Source: Pseudoxanthomonas sp.
Lineage (GTDB): Bacteria; Pseudomonadota; Gammaproteobacteria; Xanthomonadales; Xanthomonadaceae
DNA length: 39,366 nucleotides
Direction: 5' to 3'
Assembly: GCF_024710765.1 (NCBI RefSeq)
Contig: NZ_JANJUE010000090.1
Coordinates: forward strand, 1-39,366
The notes below the pieces were generated by a model, which saw only the letters and a program-made list of their open reading frames with translations, was not told the origin of the DNA and did no database searches. A program made the position numbers and the translations under genes. Of this stretch, positions 32,377 through 39,366 are shown piece by piece (the first letter of the stretch is position 1; each line of letters starts with the position of its first letter).

Positions 32377-33675
32377 TTACGGACCTACGGTCAGGTTGGC
32401 CTGCACGGTGATGCCCTGCTGGATCAGCGACGCGAAGCCGCTGTTCTGCGCAGCCACCATCACACCGGCGGCCGACTGGCCGACGCTGCTCATGGTGTTG
32501 GACATGTTGAACGTGCCCGCGTCGTTGGCGACGGAACCACCCGCGCCACCGGCACCCCCCATCGCGCCGTTGCCGACGCCACCGTTGCCGACGCCGCCAT
32601 TGCCGTCGCCGCCCACGCCGCCTTCCGCACCGACCGCGCCCATCGCGCCGTCACCGGCGGTGGCGTCGCCATTGCTGGCGGTCGAGGAAGCGTCGCCGTT
32701 GGTGGCATCGCCGTTGGTCGCCGAGCCACCTGCGCCGCCATCACCCGCGGTCGCGGTCAGGCTGCCGCCCGCACCGCCGGTCGCGGTGCCGTCGCCGCCG
32801 GTACCGGTGGCCGAGCCACCCGTGCCCGCGCCCGCGGTCGCGGTACTGGAGCTGCCCGTCGCGCTCGCGCCGCCGGACGTGCCGTCGCCGCCGGTCGCGG
32901 TGCTGGTGCCGCCGGTGGCGTCGCCCGCGCCACGTTCACGCACGCGTCCACTGTTGGCATCCGCATTGCCACCCGCCGCACCGTCGGCCGCGATCGCGTC
33001 GCCGCTGCCGCTGCCGGCGTCGCCGCCCCAGCCGCCGCTGGCGCCACCGCCCCAGCCACCGGCCGCACCGGCGTCGCCACCGCGGCTGCCGCGATTGTGG
33101 TCGGCGCGTCCGCCATTGCCGCCATCGCCGGCGACCGCATCACCGATCGATGCGCCGCCGTTGCTGACATCGCCCGCGGTGGCGCTGCCATTGATCGCGC
33201 TGCCGCCATCGCCGCCGTTGCCGCCACCGCCGCCGTTGCCGCCACCGCCACCGGTGCCTTCGCCACCGTAGCCGTCGCCACCGCGCCCGGTGCCGCCGCG
33301 TCCGCCGTTGCCGCCATTGGCATCGCCCCAGTTCTTGGCGACATTGCCGATGTCATGCACGGTCACGCCGCTGACCGAACCGATGAGCTTGGTTTCGGCC
33401 ACCGCCTTGCTGTGGTTGAAGGCGTTGGAGAACGTGGCGGTCGCGGTGCCACCGTTGTTCGCCGCCGCGGTGCCATAGCCGTCGGCATAGGCGACGCCGT
33501 CGTTGTCGCGATTGTCACCGTCGTGGGTACTGCTGTCGGTCGCATCGAAATCCACGGCGACGAGCGTATCGGCCCCAGGTCCGTTTTCCGTGTTGGTTGC
33601 CTGTGCGAAAGCCTGTCCCGTCAGACCAAGTCCCAGTAACACCGCAGATGCAATGAGAGTCTTACGCATGCACAT
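32377..33675 (-). CDS. Glycine-rich secreted repeat protein, candidate major fibre subunit
   Basis: A 432-residue protein. The ATG follows AGGAG by seven bases; the signal peptide spans 1-25 (LIASAVLLGLGLTGQAFAQ). An N-terminal part (26-115) has TATFSNAFNHSKAVAETKLI and SVSGVTVHDIGNV. About 119-383 is low-complexity Gly/Ala/Asp/Asn/Thr sequence (GGNGG, GDGGAGG, ATNGDAT units) without cysteine. The last 46 residues (FNMSNTMSSVGQSAAGVMV, AAQNSGFASLIQQGITVQA) form an Asn/Gln-rich module that lines up with the end of the next gene's product. It heads the operon with its own promoter region and is followed by strong hairpins, as expected for the most abundant product. The candidate role, a fibre or matrix subunit like FapC, is inferred from context only. 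Long open frames on the opposite strand are composition artefacts. Confidence 0.75.
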   Translation of the reverse strand: MCMRKTLIASAVLLGLGLTGQAFAQATNTENGPGADTLVAVDFDATDSSTHDGDNRDNDGVAYADGYGTAAANNGGTATATFSNAFNHSKAVAETKLIGSVSGVTVHDIGNVAKNWGDANGGNGGRGGTGRGGDGYGGEGTGGGGGNGGGGGNGGDGGSAINGSATAGDVSNGGASIGDAVAGDGGNGGRADHNRGSRGGDAGAAGGWGGGASGGWGGDAGSGSGDAIAADGAAGGNADANSGRVRERGAGDATGGTSTATGGDGTSGGASATGSSSTATAGAGTGGSATGTGGDGTATGGAGGSLTATAGDGGAGGSATNGDATNGDASSTASNGDATAGDGAMGAVGAEGGVGGDGNGGVGNGGVGNGAMGGAGGAGGSVANDAGTFNMSNTMSSVGQSAAGVMVAAQNSGFASLIQQGITVQANLTVGP

Positions 33676-33890
33676 GTTGATTCTCCTGTGTCGCTCTGGC
33701 GCCCAGGGGAGGCGCTAAAAAACGACGCCGGTCACGCTCACACAGGAAACGTTAGTCAGCCGGGGGGCATTTGTTAGGTTCTCGTTAACCGTTGCGCCGC
33801 TCGTCTGCCGCTCCCAAGACGGTTCCACGCGCCGACGATCGGTAGCCGGATCAAGGTGATGGCTGGCGTTCTTGCATCCTGTCCGAGGTC
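33676..33890. promoter_or_regulatory. Intergenic region upstream of the amyloid-like operon
   Basis: No gene is supported. It should hold the promoter for the minus-strand five-gene operon. A patch at about 33744-33790 is less GC-rich and has three TAAC units on the minus strand (in GGTTAACGAG, ACCTAACAAA and GACTAACGTT), possibly a regulator site. No confident -35/-10 pair was found. Confidence 0.35.
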
Positions 33891-33920
33891 TTCGACGGGC
33901 CCCGTCGACGATGCTAGGCT
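33891..33920 (+). promoter_or_regulatory. Putative promoter for the fluoride riboswitch-crcB transcript
   Basis: TTCGAC (33891-33896) and TAGGCT (33915-33920) are separated by 18 bases, with a TG two bases ahead of the -10. Transcription would start just before the aptamer. A palindrome (33892-33908) overlaps the spacer. Confidence 0.4.
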
Positions 33921-33925
33921 GTGCG

Positions 33926-33983
33926 CCCAGGGAGATGGCATGCCTCCCCGAACCGCCGGCATGACGGCTGATGATGCCTACCG
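33926..33983 (+). ncRNA. Fluoride riboswitch (crcB motif)
   Basis: GGAGATGGCATGCCTCCCCG, then AACCGCC, a variable stem, and GGCTGATGATGCCTACC match the crcB-motif aptamer. It lies 57 bases ahead of crcB. Downstream, GGTGGGCAT (about 34001-34009) can pair with ATGCCTACC of the aptamer, giving an alternative fold when fluoride is absent. Fluoride binding should turn crcB on. Confidence 0.92.
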
Positions 33984-34039
33984 AATCCCCGCAACGGGGT
34001 GGTGGGCATGCGCCATCGCTCCCCTCTGGAGACCCGCTG

Positions 34040-34426
34040 ATGTATTCCTTTCTTGCCATTGCACTGGGCGCGGCGTTGGGCGCGTGGGCGCGCTGGGGCC
34101 TGAGTGTCTGGCTCAATCCGAATCACGCGCAATTGCCGCTCGGCACGCTGGCGGCCAACCTGATCGGCGGCTACGCCATCGGCGTGGCGATGGGCTGGCT
34201 GGCGCACCATCCCTCGATCGCGCCGGAATGGCGCCTGTTCGTGATCACCGGCCTGCTCGGCGGCCTGACCACGTTCTCCAGCTTCTCCGCCGAAGCCATG
34301 CAGCTGATCCTGCGCCTGCAGTACGGCTGGGCATTCCTGCTCATCGCGGTCCATGTGCTGGGTTCGCTGTTGATGACCGGACTCGGCCTGATGACGGTGC
34401 GGATGGCGCGCAGCCTGGCGACGTGA
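34040..34426 (+). CDS. crcB: CrcB/Fluc fluoride channel
   Basis: A 128-residue membrane protein with four hydrophobic helices. Family motifs are [13 protein letters not shown] near 10-22, [14 protein letters not shown] near 36-49, and [18 protein letters not shown] near 70-87, which corresponds to the conserved GxTTFSTF pore segment. Fluc channels work as antiparallel dimers that let fluoride leave the cell. The fluoride riboswitch upstream confirms the role. TGGAG lies about ten bases before the ATG. The gene converges with rarA across 27 bases; a small GCGCG/CGCGC hairpin (34438-34451) is the only structure between them. Confidence 0.95.
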   Translation: MYSFLAIALGAALGAWARWGLSVWLNPNHAQLPLGTLAANLIGGYAIGVAMGWLAHHPSIAPEWRLFVITGLLGGLTTFSSFSAEAMQLILRLQYGWAFLLIAVHVLGSLLMTGLGLMTVRMARSLAT

Positions 34427-34453
34427 GCGGCGTGGCGGCGCGGGAACGCGCGA

Positions 34454-35830
34454 CTACGGACGCCCCGGCTTGGCCGCCCTCGCCTCGCGCCGCTGTTCGC
34501 GCAGGCGATCGAGTTTTTCCTTCAACTTGATTTCCAGCCCGCGCTCGACCGGTTCGTAGTAGACGCGTTCCCCCATGGCATCGGGGAACGCCGTCTGATC
34601 CAGCGCGATGCCGCCCTCAGCGTCATGGTCATACTGGTAACCACCGCCATAACCGAGCTGTTTCATCAGCTTGGTCGGTGCGTTGCGCAGATGCAGCGGC
34701 ACCTCCTGGGTCCCGTGCTCGCGCACGTCCTGCTTCGCCATGCCGAACGCCTTGTAGCCGGCGTTGGACTTGGCGGTGCTGGCCAGGTAAATCGCCACCT
34801 GCGCCAAGGCCAGATCGCCCTCGGGACTGCCGAGCCGCTCATAGGTGTCCCATGCGTCCACCGCCATCTGCAGCGCGCGGGGATCGGCCAGGCCGATGTC
34901 CTCCACCGCCATCCGGGTCAGGCGGCGCGCCAGATAGACCGGGTCGCAGCCTCCGTCCAGCATCCGCGCCAGCCAGTACAGCGCGCCGTCGGGATTGGAA
35001 CTGCGGATGGACTTGTGCAACGCCGAGATCTGGTCGTAGAACTGCTCGCCGCCCTTGTCGAACCGGCGCGTGCGATCGGCCAGCACCTGCTGCAGGGTCT
35101 GCGGGGTGATGGTGTTGTCTTCGCCCGTGGCCAGTTCCGCGGCGATTTCCAGCAGGGTCAACGCGCGACGCACGTCGCCATCGGCCGCGCCAGCGATTTC
35201 CCGGAGGGCGTCATCGCTGGCCTGCAAGCCCTGCCCGCCCAGGCCGCGCTCCTCGTCCTCCACCGCGCGTCGCAGCGCGTGCCGTATGTCGTCGGCCGAA
35301 ACCGCCTCCATGACATGGACGCGGCAGCGAGAGAGCAACGCCGAGTTGAGCTCGAAGGAAGGATTCTCGGTGGTCGCACCGACGAACAGGATGGTGCCGC
35401 GTTCGATGTGCGGCAGGAACGCATCCTGCTGGGCCTTGTTGAAGCGGTGCACCTCGTCGACGAACAGCACGGTGCGCCGTCCCTCGGCAAAACGCTGCGC
35501 CGCCTCGGCCAGCACCGCGCGCACGTCCGGCAGCCCCGACAGCACCGCCGAGATGGCCTGGAACTCGGCGTCCGCGTACTGCGCCAGCAACAGCGCCAGG
35601 GTGGTCTTGCCGCAGCCCGGCGGCCCCCACAGGATCATCGAGTGCACGCGCCCGGATTCCACCGCGCGCCGCAGCGCGCTGCCTGGCGCGAGCAGCCTGC
35701 GCTGCCCGACCATCTCGTCGAGGGTGCGCGGCCGCATGCGTTCGGCCAGCGGCCGCATCGCCGAGCGATCGACGCTCAGCAGATCGGCTTCCTGCGGAAA
35801 GTGATTGCGGGTTTTGGGGGATCTTGCCAC
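34454..35830 (-). CDS. rarA: Replication-associated recombination protein A (AAA+ ATPase)
   Basis: A 458-residue RarA/MgsA, similar in length to E. coli RarA (447). The AAA+ module has Walker A GPPGCGKTT (69-77), Walker B LFVDEVHRF (123-131) and sensor segment GATTENPSFELNSALLSRCR. The C-terminal part carries the family signature DQISALHKSIRSSNPDGALY, ARRLTRMAVEDIGLADPRAL and VPLHLRNAPTKLMKQLGYG. It acts at stalled forks with SSB and RecA. The start is GTG at 35830 with no ribosome site; TAGAAT (35842-35837) lies only six bases upstream, so the mRNA may be leaderless. An internal ATG (residue 25) would remove only a variable N-terminal segment. Confidence 0.94.
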   Translation of the reverse strand: MARSPKTRNHFPQEADLLSVDRSAMRPLAERMRPRTLDEMVGQRRLLAPGSALRRAVESGRVHSMILWGPPGCGKTTLALLLAQYADAEFQAISAVLSGLPDVRAVLAEAAQRFAEGRRTVLFVDEVHRFNKAQQDAFLPHIERGTILFVGATTENPSFELNSALLSRCRVHVMEAVSADDIRHALRRAVEDEERGLGGQGLQASDDALREIAGAADGDVRRALTLLEIAAELATGEDNTITPQTLQQVLADRTRRFDKGGEQFYDQISALHKSIRSSNPDGALYWLARMLDGGCDPVYLARRLTRMAVEDIGLADPRALQMAVDAWDTYERLGSPEGDLALAQVAIYLASTAKSNAGYKAFGMAKQDVREHGTQEVPLHLRNAPTKLMKQLGYGGGYQYDHDAEGGIALDQTAFPDAMGERVYYEPVERGLEIKLKEKLDRLREQRREARAAKPGRP

Positions 35831-35836
35831 CGGGGG

Positions 35837-35842
35837 ATTCTA
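35837..35842 (-). promoter_or_regulatory. Possible -10 element for a leaderless rarA transcript
   Basis: TAGAAT on the minus strand, six bases ahead of the GTG start. The spaced -35 position reads CCGACG, a weak match. Confidence 0.3.
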
Positions 35843-35870
35843 CCGTCCGCGGCTGCCCGCGTCGGCCCGC

Positions 35871-35907
35871 GGAAACGAAAAGGCCGGATTCCTCCCGGAA
35901 CCCGGCC
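35871..35907 (-). terminator. lolA: Rho-independent terminator of lolA
   Basis: On the minus strand GGCCGGGTTCC, loop GGGA, GGAATCCGGCC forms an 11-bp stem with one G-U pair, followed by TTTTCGTTT. It begins 29 bases past the lolA stop codon and separates lolA from rarA. Confidence 0.85.
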
Positions 35908-35936
35908 CGCATGCTCCGGCAAGGGAGCGTATCCCG

Positions 35937-36560
35937 CTAGCCGCCGACCACGTCCACGCCCGGGCCCGGCGTGTACTTGAAAGTGCCGCCGGCGAACGAG
36001 GGGTTGCGCTTCCAGCCACTGAACCTGATGGTGGTGCGCTGGCCGACCGCGTCGACCACTTCCATCTGCGCCAGCCCCTTGCCATCGAAACCCAGGCGCG
36101 CAGACTGGAAATTGGCGTCGCCCTCGCGCTTCGGGGTCAGGGTCAGCCACTCCAGTCCGTTCTGGCTGCCGCCTTCCTTGACGTTGAACTGCTGGTCCAG
36201 CTTGCCCGGATCAATCAGCGCCGACAGCGGGCTGTTCTGTTCCTCCACGCCCTGCTCGCGCACGGTGGCCTGCTTCAGGTCGGGGTCGTACACCCACACC
36301 TGCTTGCCGTCGGCGACGATCAACTGCTCGTAGGGCTTGTTGTATTCCCAGCGGAACAGGCGCGGCGCGGACAGCGCGACACGACCGTTGGAGGTTTCCT
36401 TGAGCTTGCCGCCACCATCGTGGACCTGCTGGACGAACTGGCCATCCAGGCCTTTCAGGCCGGCGGTGAAAGCCTTCAGCTGATCACGGGCGCCGGCGAA
36501 GGCGTTGCCGGCGAACAGCGCGGCGGCAATGAGAATCGTGGGTCGGACGATGCGGGTCAT
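35937..36560 (-). CDS. lolA: Outer-membrane lipoprotein carrier LolA
   Basis: A 207-residue periplasmic chaperone that carries lipoproteins from the LolCDE complex to the outer membrane. The signal peptide spans 1-22 (VRPTILIAAALFAGNAFAG). Family features are LKGLDGQFVQQVHD, GRVALSAPRLFRWEYNKPYE, LIVADGKQVWVYDPDLKQAT and SPLSALIDPG, with the C-terminal IRFSGWKRNPSF and FKYTPGPGVDV. ATG 36560 is chosen over 36611, which would put proline-rich sequence ahead of the signal peptide. It lies downstream of ftsK, as in many gammaproteobacteria, with a hairpin between them and a strong terminator after it. Confidence 0.95.
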   Translation of the reverse strand: MTRIVRPTILIAAALFAGNAFAGARDQLKAFTAGLKGLDGQFVQQVHDGGGKLKETSNGRVALSAPRLFRWEYNKPYEQLIVADGKQVWVYDPDLKQATVREQGVEEQNSPLSALIDPGKLDQQFNVKEGGSQNGLEWLTLTPKREGDANFQSARLGFDGKGLAQMEVVDAVGQRTTIRFSGWKRNPSFAGGTFKYTPGPGVDVVGG

Positions 36561-36647
36561 GGGCGGTGGCGGTGGGTGGTTTCGGGGTCGGTGCCGAGTG
36601 TGCCCCGGCAAGTCTGAATAGCACGCATCGGGATTCCCCGTGGCGGA

Positions 36648-36669
36648 AACGCCGGCATGAACCGGCGTT
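36648..36669 (-). terminator. Hairpin between ftsK and lolA
   Basis: AACGCCGG, loop TTCATG, CCGGCGTT on the minus strand, followed by TCC. An 8-bp perfect stem 25 bases past the ftsK stop codon; a weak terminator at best, so lolA may be partly co-transcribed. Confidence 0.4.
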
Positions 36670-36693
36670 CAGCCGCGATGGCGGCGCTTCCGC

Positions 36694-39045
36694 TCAGCGC
36701 GGCGGTGGCGGCGCCAATACCTGGCGATCGCCGTTGTGTTCCGGCGGCGAGACCACGCCCGCCGCTTCCATCGCTTCGATCAGGCGGGCGGCCCGGTTGT
36801 AGCCGATCTTCAGGCGGCGCTGCACGCCGGAGATGGAGGCGCGCCGGCTTTCGGTAACGATGCGCACCGCCTCGTCGTACAGCGGGTCGCTTTCGTCGCC
36901 ACCGCCGCCGCCGCTCTCGGGCAGGCCGGTCGGTCCCACCACCACGCCATCGCCCATCGTCTGGATTTCCTCCAGCACGCCTTCGATGTAGTCGGCGCTG
37001 CCGGTGGCCTTGAGGTGCTCGACGACGCGGTGCACCTCGTCGTCGCTGACGAAGGCGCCGTGGATGCGCTCGGGCATCGCGGTGCCCGGCGGCAGGTACA
37101 GCATGTCGCCGTGGCCCAGCAGGGTTTCCGCGCCGGACTGATCCAGGATGGTGCGCGAGTCGATCTTCGAACTGACCTGGAACGCGATGCGGGTCGGGAT
37201 GTTGGCCTTGATCAGGCCGGTGATGACATCCACCGACGGACGCTGGGTCGCCAGGCTCAGATGGATGCCGGCGGCGCGCGCCTTCTGCGCCAGACGGGCA
37301 ATCAGCTCCTCGACCTTCTTGCCGACGATCATCATCATGTCGGCGAATTCGTCGATGAAGATGACGATGAACGGCAGCGGCTCCAGCGGACGTGGCGCTT
37401 CGGCCAGATCCGGGTTGGGCTTGAACAACGGATCCATCAGCGGCTGGCCCGCGTCCTGCGCGTCCTTGACCTTCTTGTTGAAGCCGGCCAGGTTGCGCAC
37501 GCCCACCGCGCTCATCAGCTTGTAGCGGCGCTCCATCTCCGCCACGCACCAGCGCAGGCCGTTTGCGGCCTCCTTCATGTCGGTGACCACCGGCGCCAGC
37601 AGGTGCGGGATGCCCTGGTAGACGGAAAGCTCCAGCATCTTCGGGTCGATCATCAGCATCCGCAGGTCCTTGGCGGAGGCCTTGTACAGCAGCGACAGCA
37701 CCATCGCGTTGACCGCCACCGACTTGCCCGAACCGGTGGTACCGGCCACCAGCAGGTGTGGCATGCGCGCCAGGTCCGCCACGGTCGGGCGACCGGCGAT
37801 GTCCTTGCCCAGCGCCAGCGTCAGCGGGCTGGCGGACTTGTCGTATTCCTTCGAGCGCAGCAGCTCGGAGAGGAAGATCATCTCGCGGCTGGTGTTGGGC
37901 GTCTCCAGGCCGATCACCGACTTGCCCGGGATCACGTCCACCACGCGCACCGATTTCACCGACAGGCCGCGGGCGATGTCCTTGTCCAGCGAGCTGATCT
38001 GGCTGACCTTGACGCCCGGTGCGGGCTCGATCTCGAAGCGGGTAATGACCGGCCCCGGGTAGGCACCGACCACCTGCGCATCGATACGGAAGTCCTTGAG
38101 CTTGAACTCGATCTGCCGCGACAGGGTTTCGAGGGTCTGCTCGTCGTAACCCTTGGGCTGCGGCTTGGGGTCGTCCAGCAGTGCCAGCGGCGGCAGGCCG
38201 GTGCCGTCGCCGGCGTTGAACAGCGGGATCTGGGTCTCGCGCTTGGCGCGCTCGCTCTTCTCCACCACGGGCGCCGGCGGCGGCTCGATCTTCACCGGCG
38301 CACGCTTGGCGCGCAGTTCGGAGTCCACCTTGCGGACTTCCTCGCGTTCCTCGCGCAGGGCGCGGGTCTGCTGCCACTCGGTGGCCTGCTTGCTGCCGCG
38401 TTTGAACAGGCCCGACACCAGCGGCCCCAGCGCCAGCGTCCACTGGCCCAGCTTGTCCATCACGTGCAGCCACGACAGGCCCGTGGCCAGCGTGACCGAA
38501 ATCAGCAGCAACGCCAGCAGGAACAGGTTGCCGCCCACCGGGCCAAAGCCCTTGTACAGCGACTTGCCCACCACCTGGCCGAGGATGCCGCCACTACCGG
38601 CAGAGAAGTCCGACAGCCCGTTGAAGCGCAGGTACAGCAACCCGGTCGCCGAGACGAGGAAGCCCACGATGCCGATCAGCCGTAGCGCCGGCCCCAGGTC
38701 CGCATGGCCATCGCCATCAGTGTCCATGCCGAACAGCGCGATCCAGGCGATCAGTCCCAGGATGATCGGCAGCAGGAACGCGACGTAGCCCGTCAGGTAC
38801 AGCAGCACATCGGCCAGGAACGCACCCACCTTGCCGCCCAGGTTGTGCAGCGGCGCGGCGACGCTCCCGGACTGCGACCAGCCCGGATCCTGCGGCGAAT
38901 ACGTCACCAGGCTGGCCAGCAGGTACACCAGCAACGGCGCGATGATGATCAGCGCGATGTCGCGCATGAGCCGCTGGCGACGGGGCGATGGCGGGGCCTT
39001 TTCGGCCGTGACCTTCTTTCGGCTTGCTGCGGACGCTTGCGCCAC
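36694..39045 (-). CDS. ftsK: DNA translocase FtsK
   Basis: A 783-residue septal DNA pump for chromosome dimer resolution at division. The N-terminal part has four to five membrane helices ([55 protein letters not shown]). A short linker is followed by the FtsK alpha/beta motor with Walker [15 protein letters not shown], Walker [15 protein letters not shown] and [20 protein letters not shown]. The C-terminal gamma winged helix ([20 protein letters not shown]) reads KOPS sites. The linker is short compared with E. coli (1,329 residues), as is usual in xanthomonads. GTG 39045 is preferred over ATG 39111 because the latter lies inside the promoter, and AAGGCAG precedes the GTG. Confidence 0.94.
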   Translation of the reverse strand: MAQASAASRKKVTAEKAPPSPRRQRLMRDIALIIIAPLLVYLLASLVTYSPQDPGWSQSGSVAAPLHNLGGKVGAFLADVLLYLTGYVAFLLPIILGLIAWIALFGMDTDGDGHADLGPALRLIGIVGFLVSATGLLYLRFNGLSDFSAGSGGILGQVVGKSLYKGFGPVGGNLFLLALLLISVTLATGLSWLHVMDKLGQWTLALGPLVSGLFKRGSKQATEWQQTRALREEREEVRKVDSELRAKRAPVKIEPPPAPVVEKSERAKRETQIPLFNAGDGTGLPPLALLDDPKPQPKGYDEQTLETLSRQIEFKLKDFRIDAQVVGAYPGPVITRFEIEPAPGVKVSQISSLDKDIARGLSVKSVRVVDVIPGKSVIGLETPNTSREMIFLSELLRSKEYDKSASPLTLALGKDIAGRPTVADLARMPHLLVAGTTGSGKSVAVNAMVLSLLYKASAKDLRMLMIDPKMLELSVYQGIPHLLAPVVTDMKEAANGLRWCVAEMERRYKLMSAVGVRNLAGFNKKVKDAQDAGQPLMDPLFKPNPDLAEAPRPLEPLPFIVIFIDEFADMMMIVGKKVEELIARLAQKARAAGIHLSLATQRPSVDVITGLIKANIPTRIAFQVSSKIDSRTILDQSGAETLLGHGDMLYLPPGTAMPERIHGAFVSDDEVHRVVEHLKATGSADYIEGVLEEIQTMGDGVVVGPTGLPESGGGGGDESDPLYDEAVRIVTESRRASISGVQRRLKIGYNRAARLIEAMEAAGVVSPPEHNGDRQVLAPPPPR

Positions 39046-39083
39046 CGTGATGTTCTGCCTTAAATCGATTGCGTTAGTTGTTG

Positions 39084-39112
39084 AATATACGGCGAAATAC
39101 CGAAAATTCACA
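39084..39112 (-). promoter_or_regulatory. Putative ftsK promoter
   Basis: An A/T-rich island on the minus strand with TGTGAA (39112-39107), 17 bases, then TATATT (39089-39084). Transcription would start about 30 bases ahead of the GTG start. It begins 30 bases past the ald stop codon. Confidence 0.5.
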
Positions 39113-39141
39113 GCCCAGCGAACGGGCTCCCCATCGCTAAA

Positions 39142-39366
39142 CTACAGGGTCATGCCCTGCAGTGCAGGGTGCACCAGGCGACCGCCCTCCACGTTGATGC
39201 CCCGGACCAGCGGTGCACTGTCCCGCCACGCCCCGGACGCCAGCTTGTTGACCCACGGCAGGATGGCCGCGCAGATCGCCTGCGAAGAGGTCTGCGGCAC
39301 GGCGCCGGGCATGTTGGTCACGCAGAAGTGGATCACCCCCTCCTCCACGAAGGTCGGATCCTTCCA
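39142..39366 (-). CDS. ald: Alanine dehydrogenase, C-terminal end only
   Basis: The last 74 residues of an alanine dehydrogenase, with the rest beyond the window. WKDPTFVEEGVIHFCVTNMP, GAVPQTSSQAICAAILPWVN and LASGAW are highly characteristic of this NAD-dependent enzyme, which interconverts L-alanine with pyruvate and ammonia. The stop codon is TAG at 39144-39142. A weak AGCCC/GGGCT hairpin follows (about 39126-39110), next to the ftsK promoter. Confidence 0.9.
   Translation of the reverse strand, partial: WKDPTFVEEGVIHFCVTNMPGAVPQTSSQAICAAILPWVNKLASGAWRDSAPLVRGINVEGGRLVHPALQGMTL

Noticed and set aside
32520-33320. CRISPR array or tandem DNA repeat
   Set aside because: The periodicity is codon-level Gly/Ala repetition within a coding frame, without constant-length repeats and spacers.
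32126-33639. Plus-strand Pro/Ala-rich and Gly/Ala-rich frames opposite the Gly-rich gene
   Set aside because: Low-complexity repeats produce open frames on both strands. Only the minus frame has a ribosome site, signal peptide and a conserved-looking C-terminus.

Overview
This is a GC-rich (roughly two-thirds G+C by eye) chromosomal window from a gammaproteobacterium, most likely a Xanthomonadaceae member (Lysobacter, Luteimonas, Xanthomonas or relatives). The placement rests on protein similarity recognised by eye and on the core block ald-ftsK-lolA-rarA-crcB. No database search was possible. Almost everything is on the minus strand. Only a small secreted protein gene, a GMC oxidoreductase gene and crcB read plus.

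Region 1 (1-1911, minus): a partial btuB-type TonB-dependent receptor gene behind a clear cobalamin riboswitch.

Region 2 (1927-27245): one large surface-signalling and secretion locus. In transcription order it encodes a periplasmic STN/TonB-C-terminal-domain protein, an ECF sigma factor and a FecR-type anti-sigma factor, all translationally coupled. Next come a giant two-partner-secretion exoprotein (TpsA, about 4,500 residues) and its TpsB transporter. Then follow an ExbB fused to a periplasmic DUF2341/LamG-like module, ExbD, TonB, a porin, a small Phd/YefM-like protein, a SapC-family protein and an OmpH/Skp-like protein. The composition closely resembles the Pseudomonas aeruginosa PUMA3 (VreA/VreI/VreR) system with its PdtA/PdtB, PhdA and ExbB2/ExbD2 genes, but with extra parts. 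Two small secreted-protein genes, convergent with each other, flank the signalling operon.

Region 3 (27498-33675): a plus-strand GMC oxidoreductase gene, then a minus-strand operon that resembles a functional-amyloid (Fap) locus in layout. It runs from a glycine-rich secreted protein to a small secreted protein, a C39-type peptidase with signal peptide, a second small secreted protein, and an outer-membrane barrel with an N-terminal coiled coil. The two small secreted proteins share a double-glycine motif that matches C39 peptidase sites. Three secreted proteins share an Asn/Gln-rich C-terminal motif.

Region 4 (33676-39366): a fluoride riboswitch and crcB, then core genes rarA, lolA and ftsK and the 3' end of an alanine dehydrogenase gene. 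The long plus-strand open frames across the tpsA gene are antisense shadows of biased GC-rich coding sequence.
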